Below are positions 34,692 to 43,427 of a stretch of 64,000 nt of DNA, one piece after another. A program made the position numbers and the translations under genes. Below the pieces are notes generated by a model. That model did not search any database. It saw only the letters and a list, made by a program, of their open reading frames with translations, and was not told where the DNA came from. The stretch lies in assembly GCA_003599575.1 (NCBI GenBank), contig QZKV01000074.1:1-64000 (forward strand). Direction: 5' to 3'. The first letter of the stretch is position 1, and each line of letters opens with the position of its first letter. This DNA is from Desulfobacteraceae bacterium (GTDB lineage Bacteria; Desulfobacterota; Desulfobacteria; Desulfobacterales; Desulfosarcinaceae).

Positions 34692-34954
34692 TCAAGTCAG
34701 AGCTAAAAAATGTTTATTGGGAAATTGTCAAAGAATGCTTGGTGAAATTGCATCACAGAAATGAAAATTCTGCTTTCTGGTCATGCAATCTTCTTAGAGC
34801 GAAAATTGACAACCCACCAAAAAATGGAATGACTGGGGATCTTTTTTACAATCTTGAACCATTCTCTGTTGCATGCCAAATGGCCAACAATGACTTAGAT
34901 TTTCAGATAAATTCCAAAAAGTATAGCAGAATCCTTAGAAAATATGGGTGGTAA
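34688..34954 (+). CDS. Small partner of the DUF3990-type protein, putative antitoxin
   Basis: 88 aa, ATG overlapping the upstream stop by 4 nt, so translation is coupled. Sequence ENSAFWSCNLLRAKIDNPP and QMANNDLDFQINSKKYSRIL; no family recognised and no DNA-binding motif seen. Antitoxin role is inferred from position and size only. Confidence 0.5.
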   Translation: MIKSELKNVYWEIVKECLVKLHHRNENSAFWSCNLLRAKIDNPPKNGMTGDLFYNLEPFSVACQMANNDLDFQINSKKYSRILRKYGW

Positions 34955-35037
34955 TCTTCACCTATTTCCGCGACCTCCTGATCCTCCGGTACTCCCACGG
35001 CGGCACCGGATCTGGGTGTGACCATAAGCCAGCCTTC

Positions 35038-35466
35038 TCAGCTCTCGCCTGCGTTTCCAGTTTCAACCATTCCGAGCATGCCGGAATTTTTCCAATAGAA
35101 CCGGTAAACCCAAGCGAACCCATTCTTGATCATTTCCTCATTCACACATACGTCCGCGACATATACCTTTCCGACAATTCGCCCGTAGCGATCGACATCA
35201 TATTTGACCACCCGGACCTGTTTCCCGAACACCAGATCAGAGACAAGCTACTTTGGCCCTGATCCCGAAATCCTGCCGGCGCTCAGGGCAATCGATTCCA
35301 TATAAACGGATCTTGTGCTGAGCGCGATTTTCAAGAACCGTGATCGTGTCACCATCGGATACGCCGACTACCTTCCCGATGAATGCATTGTTCGGCGTAG
35401 ACATGAACTGCGGTTGTAAGAGCGAGGACAAATTACGACGATGAAAAGGCCGGCGAGCTTGAGCAT
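35038..35466 (-). pseudogene. Thermonuclease (SNase) homologue, multiply frameshifted
   Basis: Signal peptide from ATG 35466 (MLKLAGLFIVVI) in one frame; the core VVGVSDGDTITVL...IRLYGIDCPERRQDFG in a second; SDLVFGKQVRVVKYDVDRYG and RIVGKVYV in a third. Two frameshifts separate them, so no functional OB-fold nuclease can be made. Confidence 0.75.
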
Positions 35467-35741
35467 GGTTGCAGTTACGGTGCAGTAGGCATAAATATTT
35501 TAGTTTTTTATCAATTCATGTGACATAAATTTATAAGTAGATGGAATAGTGTCACCACCGGAGAATTTGGGTTTGTACTACGAACGGGTCTATGGGAAAT
35601 GGCGTGCAGGAAATAGGACAGGATATATGTGGTGATATTGGGATCATATTTGCAAACTAATAATAATTTGGATATAGAGCAACAAGGTAGGTCGAGATTT
35701 CTATTAGCTTTGCAAGCGCTTGCAACTGAAGGAGGTGTGAG

Positions 35742-36110
35742 ATGGAACTGGAGGGGTTTGAGCTTTTCAAGGAGCATGGGAGGTCGTTTAATCCCAAGAT
35801 ATCGATCAGGAAGCGAGGGCAGATAGGATTTAATAATGGTGCTATAAACAGGTGCAACCTCGACAAGTATGGCTATGTCAAACTGTATTATAATAAGGAT
35901 GCAAAAATGATCGCTTTCAAGTTCACGAATGATCCTAAAGAGGAAGGCGCGATAAAGATTCAGAAGCGACCCTCGAACTATTTTTTCAGCGGCAAGTCAT
36001 TTCTTGATTATTACTCGATAAACTATTCAGAGACCGAGACCTTTGATCTTGATTGGGACGAGGACAGGAAGGTTGCGATGATTGATATCAAGAAGCACAC
36101 AGAGGAATAA
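35742..36110 (+). CDS. Hypothetical protein
   Basis: 122 aa with an excellent ribosome site (GAAGGAGGTGTGAGATG). Beta-rich: NPKISIRKRGQIGFNNGAIN, YGYVKLYYNKDAKMIAFKFT, ending in an acidic then KKHTEE tail. I do not recognise it as a named family. Cytoplasmic, no membrane segment. Likely island cargo. Confidence 0.6.
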   Translation: MELEGFELFKEHGRSFNPKISIRKRGQIGFNNGAINRCNLDKYGYVKLYYNKDAKMIAFKFTNDPKEEGAIKIQKRPSNYFFSGKSFLDYYSINYSETETFDLDWDEDRKVAMIDIKKHTEE

Positions 36111-36652
36111 AGAGGGATTCTTCAGAGCTTGCTTAGAGGATATTAAACTTGCTTAGAGATACTTGGAAAAGCTTAGAGTTCTTGATGGGGTTATTGTCGA
36201 AAATAAAGGTGAGTGAGGATGTTGAAATGGATAGTGGATCGATAAGGGTTGTCAATTGTTCGCAAGGTGAACATGACGGTTTTCGTTACCGGAACTAGGA
36301 GGGGATAGTTGGGGATTGCGGGTGACTCTACTACGATATCGTATCTGTGAGCGATATTTCTGACTGGGAGGCACGTACGATGCAAAAATATAGGACTTGA
36401 CATTTGCAAGATTTTAGAATATCCGTAGAAGTGAAAAATAAAAAAGCCCAGAGCCTTTGATGGGTAAGGGGCCGCCGAGCTCTTTTATTATCACACGGCA
36501 GGGGCCGAGTGATGGTCATAAAGCACCTCTAACGTAGACTGGGGCGTATGGTTTGTCAAGAGGAAAATCAGCCTAAGGTTCTGACATTAAAGGGATCATC
36601 TCTGCCCCTCCGAAAACAATGACTGTTGATTGGAATAAGGAGGGTTCACACC
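36111..36652. other. Intergenic region without a gene
   Basis: About 540 bp with no credible frame; short G/A-rich stretches (cttgcttagaga-type repeats near 36125-36175). Leads into the leader peptide and Cas2-like gene. Confidence 0.5.
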
Positions 36653-36682
36653 ATGGTGAAGCGTAAGCCGCCGCCACGTTAA
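36653..36682 (+). CDS. Putative 9-codon leader peptide MVKRKPPPR
   Basis: ATG 36653 has a near-perfect AAGGAGGG 8 nt upstream. The peptide ends in three prolines and Arg, a typical ribosome-stalling stretch, and the stop is followed immediately by a strong GC hairpin (36683-36726, arms ggcctgtcag and ctggcgggcc with G-U pairs). Resembles a translational attenuator ahead of the gene at 36818. Confidence 0.4.
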   Translation: MVKRKPPPR

Positions 36683-36817
36683 GGCCTGTCAGGTAGCGGG
36701 CGTCAATCGCCGCTGGCGGGCCTGTTCCACACAATCGGCAGCCCCTTTCCATATACACGCTCCGGGTGGTCCGGGGCGGCAGTTCTATCTAAATCGGAAA
36801 ATGGAAAGGTGTTTACA

Positions 36818-37087
36818 ATGATTTACTCGATCTCTTACGATCTGAACCGTGCTGGGCAGAATTATCAGGACCTGTACGAAACTATCGAGAGAGCGAACTG
36901 TTGGGCGCATCCCATGGAATCGCTTTGGTTCATTTCTACGCACGAGACCGTGCAGCAGTGGTGCGACCGCTTGAAGGCAAAGATTGATGCCAACGACAGC
37001 CTGTTCGTCGTTGACATCACCAACCAGGCGCGTTGCGGATGGTTGTCAAATAGTATTTGGGAATGGATCGGTAAAATCCGCAACTAA
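36818..37087 (+). CDS. SinR-family Cas2-like protein
   Basis: 89 aa from ATG 36818 (GGAAAGG upstream). Ferredoxin-like Cas2 fold: MIYSISYDLNRAGQNYQDLY, WAHPMESLWFISTHETVQQW, ANDSLFVVDITNQARCGWLS. This is the stand-alone 'SinR family' of the Cas2/VapD group; no cas1 or CRISPR array is present. Possibly an RNase of a toxin system, unproven. A strong terminator follows. Confidence 0.75.
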   Translation: MIYSISYDLNRAGQNYQDLYETIERANCWAHPMESLWFISTHETVQQWCDRLKAKIDANDSLFVVDITNQARCGWLSNSIWEWIGKIRN

Positions 37088-37110
37088 AATGCAGCAACCA
37101 CAAGTACAAT

Positions 37111-37140
37111 GCCCTGCTGAGTGATCGGCAGGGCTTTTTT
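37111..37140 (+). terminator. Rho-independent terminator after the SinR-like gene
   Basis: Perfect stem gccctgc/gcagggc (37111-37117, 37128-37134), 10-nt loop, followed by TTTTTT. Confidence 0.9.
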
Positions 37141-37207
37141 AGTTTGCACAGGCACGGTGTTGGAATGTGATCGGGTGTTTTATTCTAAGACGAAAATAAT
37201 TGCGGTG

Positions 37208-37381
37208 ATGATCAAGGCGATCGCTAAAGGTTTTACGATGAGTGACCAACGCCAAGCGGCCATGCGGGAATGTGTTGATGAGGTTTGTCGGGCGAGAGGG
37301 TTGGGCGGACTATTTCGTTTTGATGTAGGTCGTTATCATCCGAGTGAATCTAATGCCCCGGACCAAACTCGCTTATTTTAG
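37208..37381 (+). CDS. Small hypothetical ORF
   Basis: 57 aa from ATG 37208: MIKAIAKGFTMSDQRQAAMR, then ECVDEVCRARGLGGLFRF. Composition is protein-like, but the ribosome site is weak and no family is recognised. Last ORF before attR. Confidence 0.35.
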   Translation: MIKAIAKGFTMSDQRQAAMRECVDEVCRARGLGGLFRFDVGRYHPSESNAPDQTRLF

Positions 37382-37522
37382 ACACTCCCCCCTTCGCGTG
37401 TGAGAAAAAGTTTCCAAGATCGGCAAAAATGTGGAAAATTAGCAAAAATATGGAATTGGTATTTACAATCATTACAGAATCTTGCTTTTAAACGAGGAGG
37501 TTAGAAAGCTCAGAGACCCTGT

Positions 37523-37569
37523 CTTCGAATCCGTAGGTCGCCCGTTCGAATCGGGCCGGGCGCGCCAGT
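37523..37569 (+). repeat. attR: duplicated 3' half of tRNA-Arg
   Basis: 47 bp identical to 12892-12938, from the anticodon loop through CCA. The 5' half of the tRNA is absent, so it is not a tRNA gene. Marks the right end of the 24.6-kb island. 37570-37798 beyond it holds nothing recognisable. Confidence 0.9.
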
Positions 37570-37798
37570 ATTTCAAGCAGTTGAATCGCATGAAGGGTGT
37601 GACGTCTTCCGGATTCGTCTGCATGTAAGCACAATGTAAGCAGATTCGATCAATCAAACCAAAATGAAACGCCCTTCCCCGTCATCGATGATCTTCATTT
37701 AAGTTGACTGCTGGCGTTCAAATGGTAAGTTGGTGCCATTCTGAGTGCCATTTTCCCACCCCACATTGAAAATGAACCTGCTCTGACAAAGAGGCGGT

Positions 37799-38164
37799 AT
37801 GTCCCCCGAGACCCACTCCGACGACCTGATCCATTGGATTCGCTTTTTCCTCAATGGCGTGGCCCAGACGGCCGCCAAAGGCCGGGATGTGTTTCGTCAG
37901 ATTCTGGCCCTGCGCACCGAGGTCGAACAAGCCGTGCTGGGGCTGGGCAAACGCGCCCGGACCGCCCGGAGCGCCCTGAACCTGTTGTACCGCCAGCCCC
38001 TCGTCAATGCCGGTGATGTGGAGCAGGCATTATCCATCAGCACGCCCACGGCCAATGCCCTGATCAAGGCCATGATGGAACTGGGCATTCTGGTGGAGGT
38101 CACCGGCCAGCAGCGCTTTCGCTCGTATGTCTTCGAACGTTACCTTAAGCTCTTTCTAAGTTAA
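37799..38164 (+). pseudogene. Fic-family protein, C-terminal fragment
   Basis: 121 aa: DDLIHWIRFFLNGVAQTAAK, then ALNLLYRQPLVNAGDVEQAL and a winged-helix end GILVEVTGQQRFRSYVFERY. This is the C-terminal helix and wHTH of Fic AMP-transferases; the FIC motif HPFxxGNGR and everything before it are missing. Remnant lying directly outside attR. Confidence 0.7.
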
Positions 38165-38221
38165 GGTTAATTGATTTTCTTTAACTTAGCCGCTCGCAAA
38201 GTTAAAGAAAGGAGTCTCCCG

Positions 38222-40082
38222 GTGGCACAAACCCAAACCACCGAAAAAGCCTTCGAGACCTATGTGATGCAGATGCTGGCGGCCAAGGGGTGGCGGCAGG
38301 GGTCGGTAGCGGAATGGGACCAGGCCCTGGCGCTCTTTCCAGCCCAGGTGGCAGCCTTCATCGCCGATACCCAACCCGCGCCGTGGGCCGAGATGCGGCG
38401 GCTGCACGCCGATCAGTTGGAAGCCATGCTGATCAAGGCCCTGGTCAAGGAGCTGGCCATCAAGGGCATGCTGCATGTCCTGCGGCATGGGTTCAAGTTT
38501 TACGGCAAAACCTTCCAGACCGCCTGCTTCAAGCCGGCCCACGGTCTCAACCCCGAAATGCTGGCGCGCTACGGCCGCAACGTGCTGACCGTGACCCGCC
38601 AGGTGCCGTGTCATCCGACGGATCACAGCACCATGGATCTGGTGTTGGCCTTGAACGGCCTGCCGGTGGCCACCTGCGAGTTGAAAAATCCGGGCACCGG
38701 CCAGAACTGGCGCCATGCCATCCATCAATATCAAAGTGACCGCGATCCGCGTACGCCATTGTTCGAATTCAAGAAAAGGGCCCTGGTCCATTTTGCCGTG
38801 GACCCGGACCAGGTCTACATGACCACCCGCCTGGCCGGTGACAGCACCTTTTTCAGGCCCTTCAACCGGGGCAGCCACCCGGGCGAGACCCAGTGCGGAG
38901 CGGGCAATCCCCAGCACGCTTCGGGTTACCGCAGCGGCTATCTGTGGGAAGAGGTTCTGGAACAAGAGAGCTTTCTCGATATTCTGGGCCACTTTCTGTT
39001 TGTGGAAAAGCGCGATGTGAAGATCGACGACGGCAAGGGCGGGCAGCGCCTGGTGACGCGGGAGAGCATGATTTTTCCGCGCTACCACCAGTTGGATGCC
39101 GTGCGCAAGCTGGTGGCCGGTGCGCGCCGGGAAGGGCCGGGCCGCAACTATCTGATCCAGCACTCGGCGGGCAGCGGCAAGACCAACTCCATCTCCTGGC
39201 TCTCCCACCGGCTGGCCAGCCTGCACACGGAGCAGGACCGGAAGGTCTACGACTGCGTGATCGTGATCACCGACCGCCAGGTGCTGGACCGCCAGTTGCA
39301 GCAGATCGAGCATGCCCAGGGCGTGGTCAAGGCCATTGACCAGGATTCGGGTCAACTGGCCGATGCGCTGATCGACGGCACCAAGATCGTGGTGACCACA
39401 TTGCAGAAGTTTCCCTTTGTGCTGCGCGGACTGCTGCGGGCGGCCGGGGCGGACCACCTCGATGCGCCCACCCCGGAGGAGCGCACCAAAGCCAAGGCCT
39501 GGGAGGCGGAGATCGCCAAAAGGCGCTATGCGGTCATTGCCGACGAGGCCCACTCCAGCCAGAGCGGGGAGACCGCCAAGGAGTTGAAAGCCATCCTGGG
39601 CGCCGGCGCCGGGTCCGAAAATGGCGATGAGGAGCCGGACTGGGAAGACAACCTCAACCGGGTCATGCAGTCCCGCGGCCCCCAGCCCAACATCAGCTTT
39701 TTCGCCTTTACGTCCACCCCCAAGGGCAAGACCCTGGAGCTCTTCGGCAGGGTCGGCCACAGCGGCAAGCCGGAGGCCTTTCACCTGTACAGCATGCGTC
39801 AGGCCATCGAGGAGCGTTACATCCTGGATGTGGTTAAAAACTACACCACCTATAAAACCTATTTCAGGCTGGTCAAAAAGATCGAAGACGACCCCGATCT
39901 GCCGAAAAAAAAAGCCGCCCGCGCCCTGGCCAAGTTCCTGGTCCTGCACCCCACCAACCTCGAGCAGAAGAATCGTCACCCGCTACATGGACGACAAAGC
40001 GTTTGAGAGTGTTGCCTTCTCGGTTCTCTCAAGGGTCATTTACGATTCAATCCCCGCTGATGTTGGCGCAAGCCTCACCTAA
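38222..40082 (+). pseudogene. hsdR: Type I restriction endonuclease R subunit, internally deleted
   Basis: GTG 38222 (AAAGGAG upstream) opens MAQTQTTEKAFETYVMQMLA. Nuclease motif DLVLALNGLPVATCELKNP, Walker A HSAGSGKTNS, DEAH box VIADEAHSSQ, motif III FFAFTSTPKGKT. The frame stops at 40006 after HPTNLEQK; the +1 frame continues RYMDDKAFESVAFSVLSRVI, resembling an HsdR C-terminal end, to 40082. About one third of the protein is missing and the join is out of frame. No hsdM or hsdS is nearby. Confidence 0.75.
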
Positions 40083-40152
40083 CGTTTGAGAGCTGCCCAG
40101 TGGGATTTCCAGTCGCAGGGGGAGCGGTCACGCTCGGCATACCGTGAGTCTA

Positions 40153-40593
40153 TCATACAATCTCGACTGCGCCCACCTCGTACGCTACCTGTCCTGCCGC
40201 GACGGTCTGCCCGATGAAGCAGTTGTCGCGCGCCTCCGCCGCCGCGGCCCGATACTCCTCGAACCGCGCGCGCTTTCCCCCGTGGACCGTCGGGTTGACG
40301 ATGATCCTGGCGTAGCGATGCTTCTGGGGATGGCCGCTCACGATCCCCTCGGTTTTGACTGCGAGCTCGGTGACGGCGAGGCGCTTTTTCTGAAGGTAAT
40401 AGAGAAGGGTGAGGCTGTAGCAGGCAGTGACCGCGCTGATTAGAAGGGTCTCCGGGCTCGCGCCGACACCCTTTCCCCCCATCGAGGCGGGAGTGGAGTA
40501 GCGAATCATCTCGTCGCCCGCGGTGATCGTTCCCTCGCGGTCTTTTCCAGTACCGTGCACGACTGCATCTATCGTGAAGCTGAGATCTGCCAT
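40153..40593 (-). CDS. OsmC/Ohr-family peroxiredoxin-like protein
   Basis: 146 aa from ATG 40593 (AAGGAG 8 nt upstream). OsmC fold with the two conserved cysteines: SAVTACYSLTLLYYL and ARDNCFIGQTV, the pair that reduces organic hydroperoxides through a thiol partner. Family core GGKGVGASPETLLISA is present. Single gene; promoter region is the AT-rich stretch at 40740-40830. Confidence 0.88.
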   Translation of the reverse strand: MADLSFTIDAVVHGTGKDREGTITAGDEMIRYSTPASMGGKGVGASPETLLISAVTACYSLTLLYYLQKKRLAVTELAVKTEGIVSGHPQKHRYARIIVNPTVHGGKRARFEEYRAAAAEARDNCFIGQTVAAGQVAYEVGAVEIV

Positions 40594-40855
40594 GGTTTGG
40601 CTCCTTATGAAGCGGGCCGATCGCCCTGTGCTTCCAAGGTATTGCCGATGCCGCATCGGGTCAATCCGGCGGGCACATTTGTAACGAACCTGCTTGCCTG
40701 CGGTTCGAGGCGAATTGCATGCAATTGGATAGGAACTTGCTCTTTTTTCAGATATTGAATCTTAATAATTGCATAAGAGCAATGGGCTTTTTGAAATTTC
40801 TTTCTAACAATTATTGATTTACCATAACTTAAAAAAAATAAGGGAAATGACGCCA

Positions 40856-41971
40856 ATGCGCAACCCGTTCCCGTTCAGCCTCAGAGTCATTACCGACCCC
40901 ATTGGCTTTTGCAATCGCACGCCCGAGATTCAAAAACTGATCTCTTATGCTAAAAGCAATACGAACGCGGTCATATACTCTCAAAGACGCTTTGGAAAAA
41001 CCTCGCTGGTCAAGCAGGTGCAGCAGCGCCTTGAAAAAGCCGATTTTGTCACCATTTACATCGATCTGTTCGGTTTAAGCTCGGCTGATACGATTGCATC
41101 AAGAATTACCAGAGGCGTATACAAGGCTCTTTATGAACAAAAGGCGTTGTGGCAAAAGGCACTTGCCACCATCAAGAGCCATCGGCCGGTTGTCCGCCCT
41201 GATGAAACCGGCTTTTCCATTACGGCGGAAGCAGCCGGTTCCAAGGTTTTCGGCGCAGACTTGCTGGACCAGACCCTCCACGAGTTGGGTGAATTTCTTG
41301 CGCAAGAAAAGCGTAAGACCAATATCGTTCTGGATGAGTTTCAAGAGATTACCGAAATCAAAGACCCGGACGTCGAGGGGATCATGCGCTCCCACATCCA
41401 GCAGCATCAAGCATCATACTTCTTTGTGGGTAGCCGCCGAAGGGTCTTATTGGAAATGTTCAGCCAGAAGCGCCGCCCCTTTTTCCAAAGCGCGGTCAAC
41501 TTCGAGCTCAACCCATTACCGCACGATGAATTCGTTACATTTATCGCTAAACGATTTGAGGATGCCAAAAAAAGATGCCCTCCGGAAGCTGCGGATGCCA
41601 TCGCGGCGACGGTGGGCGATCATCCATATTATGGGCAGAAGCTGGCCTTTTTTTGTTATGAAAGGGCCGACAAAAAGGTCACGCAGACCGATGTGCAGCA
41701 GGCGTATGCGGATCTTCTCCAGGCCGAGCGTCCGGTTTTCGAGGCCATTGTGCTGGGACTGGCCCCGCGGCAAATCGCACTGCTCAAGGCCATCGCCAGG
41801 GAGCCCACCAAATCAATCCTGTCCATGGACTACATCCGAAAGCATGCCTTGAAATCCATCGGCGGCATTCAGGCAGCGACAAAGAGATTGAATCAGTTGG
41901 ATCTGATCGAGAAAGAGAAAGATGTCTGGATAGTCGTGGATCGGGTCTTTGCCCGCTGGCTCACGCAATAA
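40856..41971 (+). CDS. ATP-binding protein, AAA/STAND-type (AAA_14/ATPase_2-like)
   Basis: 371 aa; ATG 40856 fits AAGGG at about 11 nt, ATG 40847 is an alternative. Starts NPFPFSLRVITDPIGFCNRT; Walker A SQRRFGKTSLV, Walker B NIVLDEFQEI, sensor SYFFVGSRRRVL, ending in a winged helix (GIQAATKRLNQLDLIEKEKD). Such stand-alone ATPases are common in archaea and anaerobes, with unknown roles. A 10-bp hairpin without T-tract follows at 41987-42009. Confidence 0.75.
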   Translation: MRNPFPFSLRVITDPIGFCNRTPEIQKLISYAKSNTNAVIYSQRRFGKTSLVKQVQQRLEKADFVTIYIDLFGLSSADTIASRITRGVYKALYEQKALWQKALATIKSHRPVVRPDETGFSITAEAAGSKVFGADLLDQTLHELGEFLAQEKRKTNIVLDEFQEITEIKDPDVEGIMRSHIQQHQASYFFVGSRRRVLLEMFSQKRRPFFQSAVNFELNPLPHDEFVTFIAKRFEDAKKRCPPEAADAIAATVGDHPYYGQKLAFFCYERADKKVTQTDVQQAYADLLQAERPVFEAIVLGLAPRQIALLKAIAREPTKSILSMDYIRKHALKSIGGIQAATKRLNQLDLIEKEKDVWIVVDRVFARWLTQ

Positions 41972-42701
41972 TCCCAATGTCTCATCGGTGGGGCTTGCCA
42001 AGCCCCACCCCTGTCCATCCATCCCCTTTAGGAGCGGACCTGATCGATTATGACCGGCCTCCTACTGATGATCATTCCAGTCGCCTTCTCTGCGCGCTGA
42101 CCTGTTAGAAATGGAGCTGGCATTTTCAGGCCACCTAGGACCAAACTCCTTTGCAATACACCACCGCTGATTACCCCTCCGGTCTGTAAATTTGGATTGG
42201 ATCATCCCTGTCGCAAATTAAGATTCTGTTCATGCCGGGAATGTGAATATCGCCGGCTGCCGGAGGAACTGAGTATCGGGCCCCAATCATCAGGAGCAAC
42301 AAGGGTTGGATTGGTTAAGCCCGGAGTTCATCTTTTACCAGATAGCGGGTGATAATCATCATCAGCAACATGGTTTAAGTCAGTTGGATACTTTGAATAT
42401 CGCCACCGAGCAAAGTGCTTAACCCGTCATTCTTAAACATTTCCCTATTCGTTATCTGTATCCTCTGGGTGAAATATACGTCACCCCATTTACGCCTGTG
42501 TGTACTAAGGGGCACTAAAACGCATTGCTCACATGCCACAAAGCGCCTGCCGGGACCGCCGGGTTGGAAAGTTGAAAGTTGAATAATTGTGGTGCGTCCA
42601 GGATGTTCCCACAGCCCTCGTGAATTTTACTCTGCGGGTATTACAATTGAAAATTGGCTTTTGGCCTTAAACCGAATACCCTGGCAAACGAGGGAAATGA
42701 C
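41972..42701. other. Intergenic region without a gene
   Basis: 730 bp. Apart from the inverted repeat ggtggggctt/aagccccacc (41987-42009) just after the ATPase stop, I see no coding frame, tRNA or repeat family. It may be decayed DNA. Confidence 0.5.
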
Positions 42702-43364
42702 ATGGCGCTTTTGGATCGGGTTGAGATAAACCCAGGCAGGCCCGCTGAATATGCGGTGATCTGGCTGCATGGATTGGGCGCTGACGGGCATGATTTTGAA
42801 CCCATTGTCCCGGAGTTGGCCCTTCCCGAATCGCTGCCGGTGCGGTTCGTCTTTCCGCACGCGCCCATGCGCCCGGTGACCATCAACGGCGGAGTGGTCA
42901 TGCGGGCCTGGTACGACATTCTGGATCTGCCCTCCCGGAAAGTGGACGTTCAGGCCGTCCTTGAATCGGCCGGTTTTCTGCAGGAGCTCATCCAGCGCGA
43001 GCTTGCGGCCGGCATTGCTTCCGAACGCATCGTGCTGGCCGGTTTTTCGCAAGGCGGCGCCATCGTTCTGCACACGGGCCTGAGATACGACCAGCCTTTG
43101 GCCGGCATCCTGGCGCTGTCCACCTATCTGCCCACGGCAGCCAGCCTGGCCGAAGAACGCAGCCGCGCGAATGCGAATATCCCCATCCTGATGGCGCACG
43201 GCCGGCACGATCCGCTCATCCCCATCTCCGCCGCCCAAAGCACGCGCGCGGCCTTGACCCAGTTGGATTATTCCGTCCAGTGGCATGCGTACCCCATGCA
43301 GCACGAGGTGTGCATGGAGGAGATAGGCGATATCCGGGCGTGGATCATCGATGTTTTGAAATAA
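42702..43364 (+). CDS. Carboxylesterase/phospholipase (alpha/beta hydrolase)
   Basis: 220 aa from ATG 42702 (GAGGGA upstream). Oxyanion-hole region VIWLHGLGADGHDF, nucleophile GFSQGGA, acid in MAHGRHDPLIP, base in YPMQHEVCMEE. This is the small bacterial esterase II/lysophospholipase-like family, normally ~220 aa. Cytoplasmic. Single gene. Confidence 0.88.
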   Translation: MALLDRVEINPGRPAEYAVIWLHGLGADGHDFEPIVPELALPESLPVRFVFPHAPMRPVTINGGVVMRAWYDILDLPSRKVDVQAVLESAGFLQELIQRELAAGIASERIVLAGFSQGGAIVLHTGLRYDQPLAGILALSTYLPTAASLAEERSRANANIPILMAHGRHDPLIPISAAQSTRAALTQLDYSVQWHAYPMQHEVCMEEIGDIRAWIIDVLK

Positions 43365-43427
43365 TTCCTGCTTGGAAAGCCAGCGTGGGGAGACCATGCT
43401 GGCGCAAAGCGCATCGGCTGTGCCCCT

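Noticed and set aside
36818-37087. CRISPR-Cas adaptation gene cas2
   Set aside because: No cas1, effector or array; the sequence fits the stand-alone SinR family better.
12937-37522. Integrase or relaxase gene for the island
   Set aside because: I looked for tyrosine/serine recombinase and relaxase motifs and found only DDE transposases.
37523-37569. Second tRNA-Arg gene
   Set aside because: Only the 3' half is present; acceptor 5' strand and D-arm are missing.
37472-37657. 61-aa ORF with RARPDSNGRPTDSK
   Set aside because: Antisense translation of the duplicated tRNA-Arg 3' half.
38186-39979. 597-codon antisense ORF over hsdR
   Set aside because: Shadow frame; helicase motifs are all on the plus strand.
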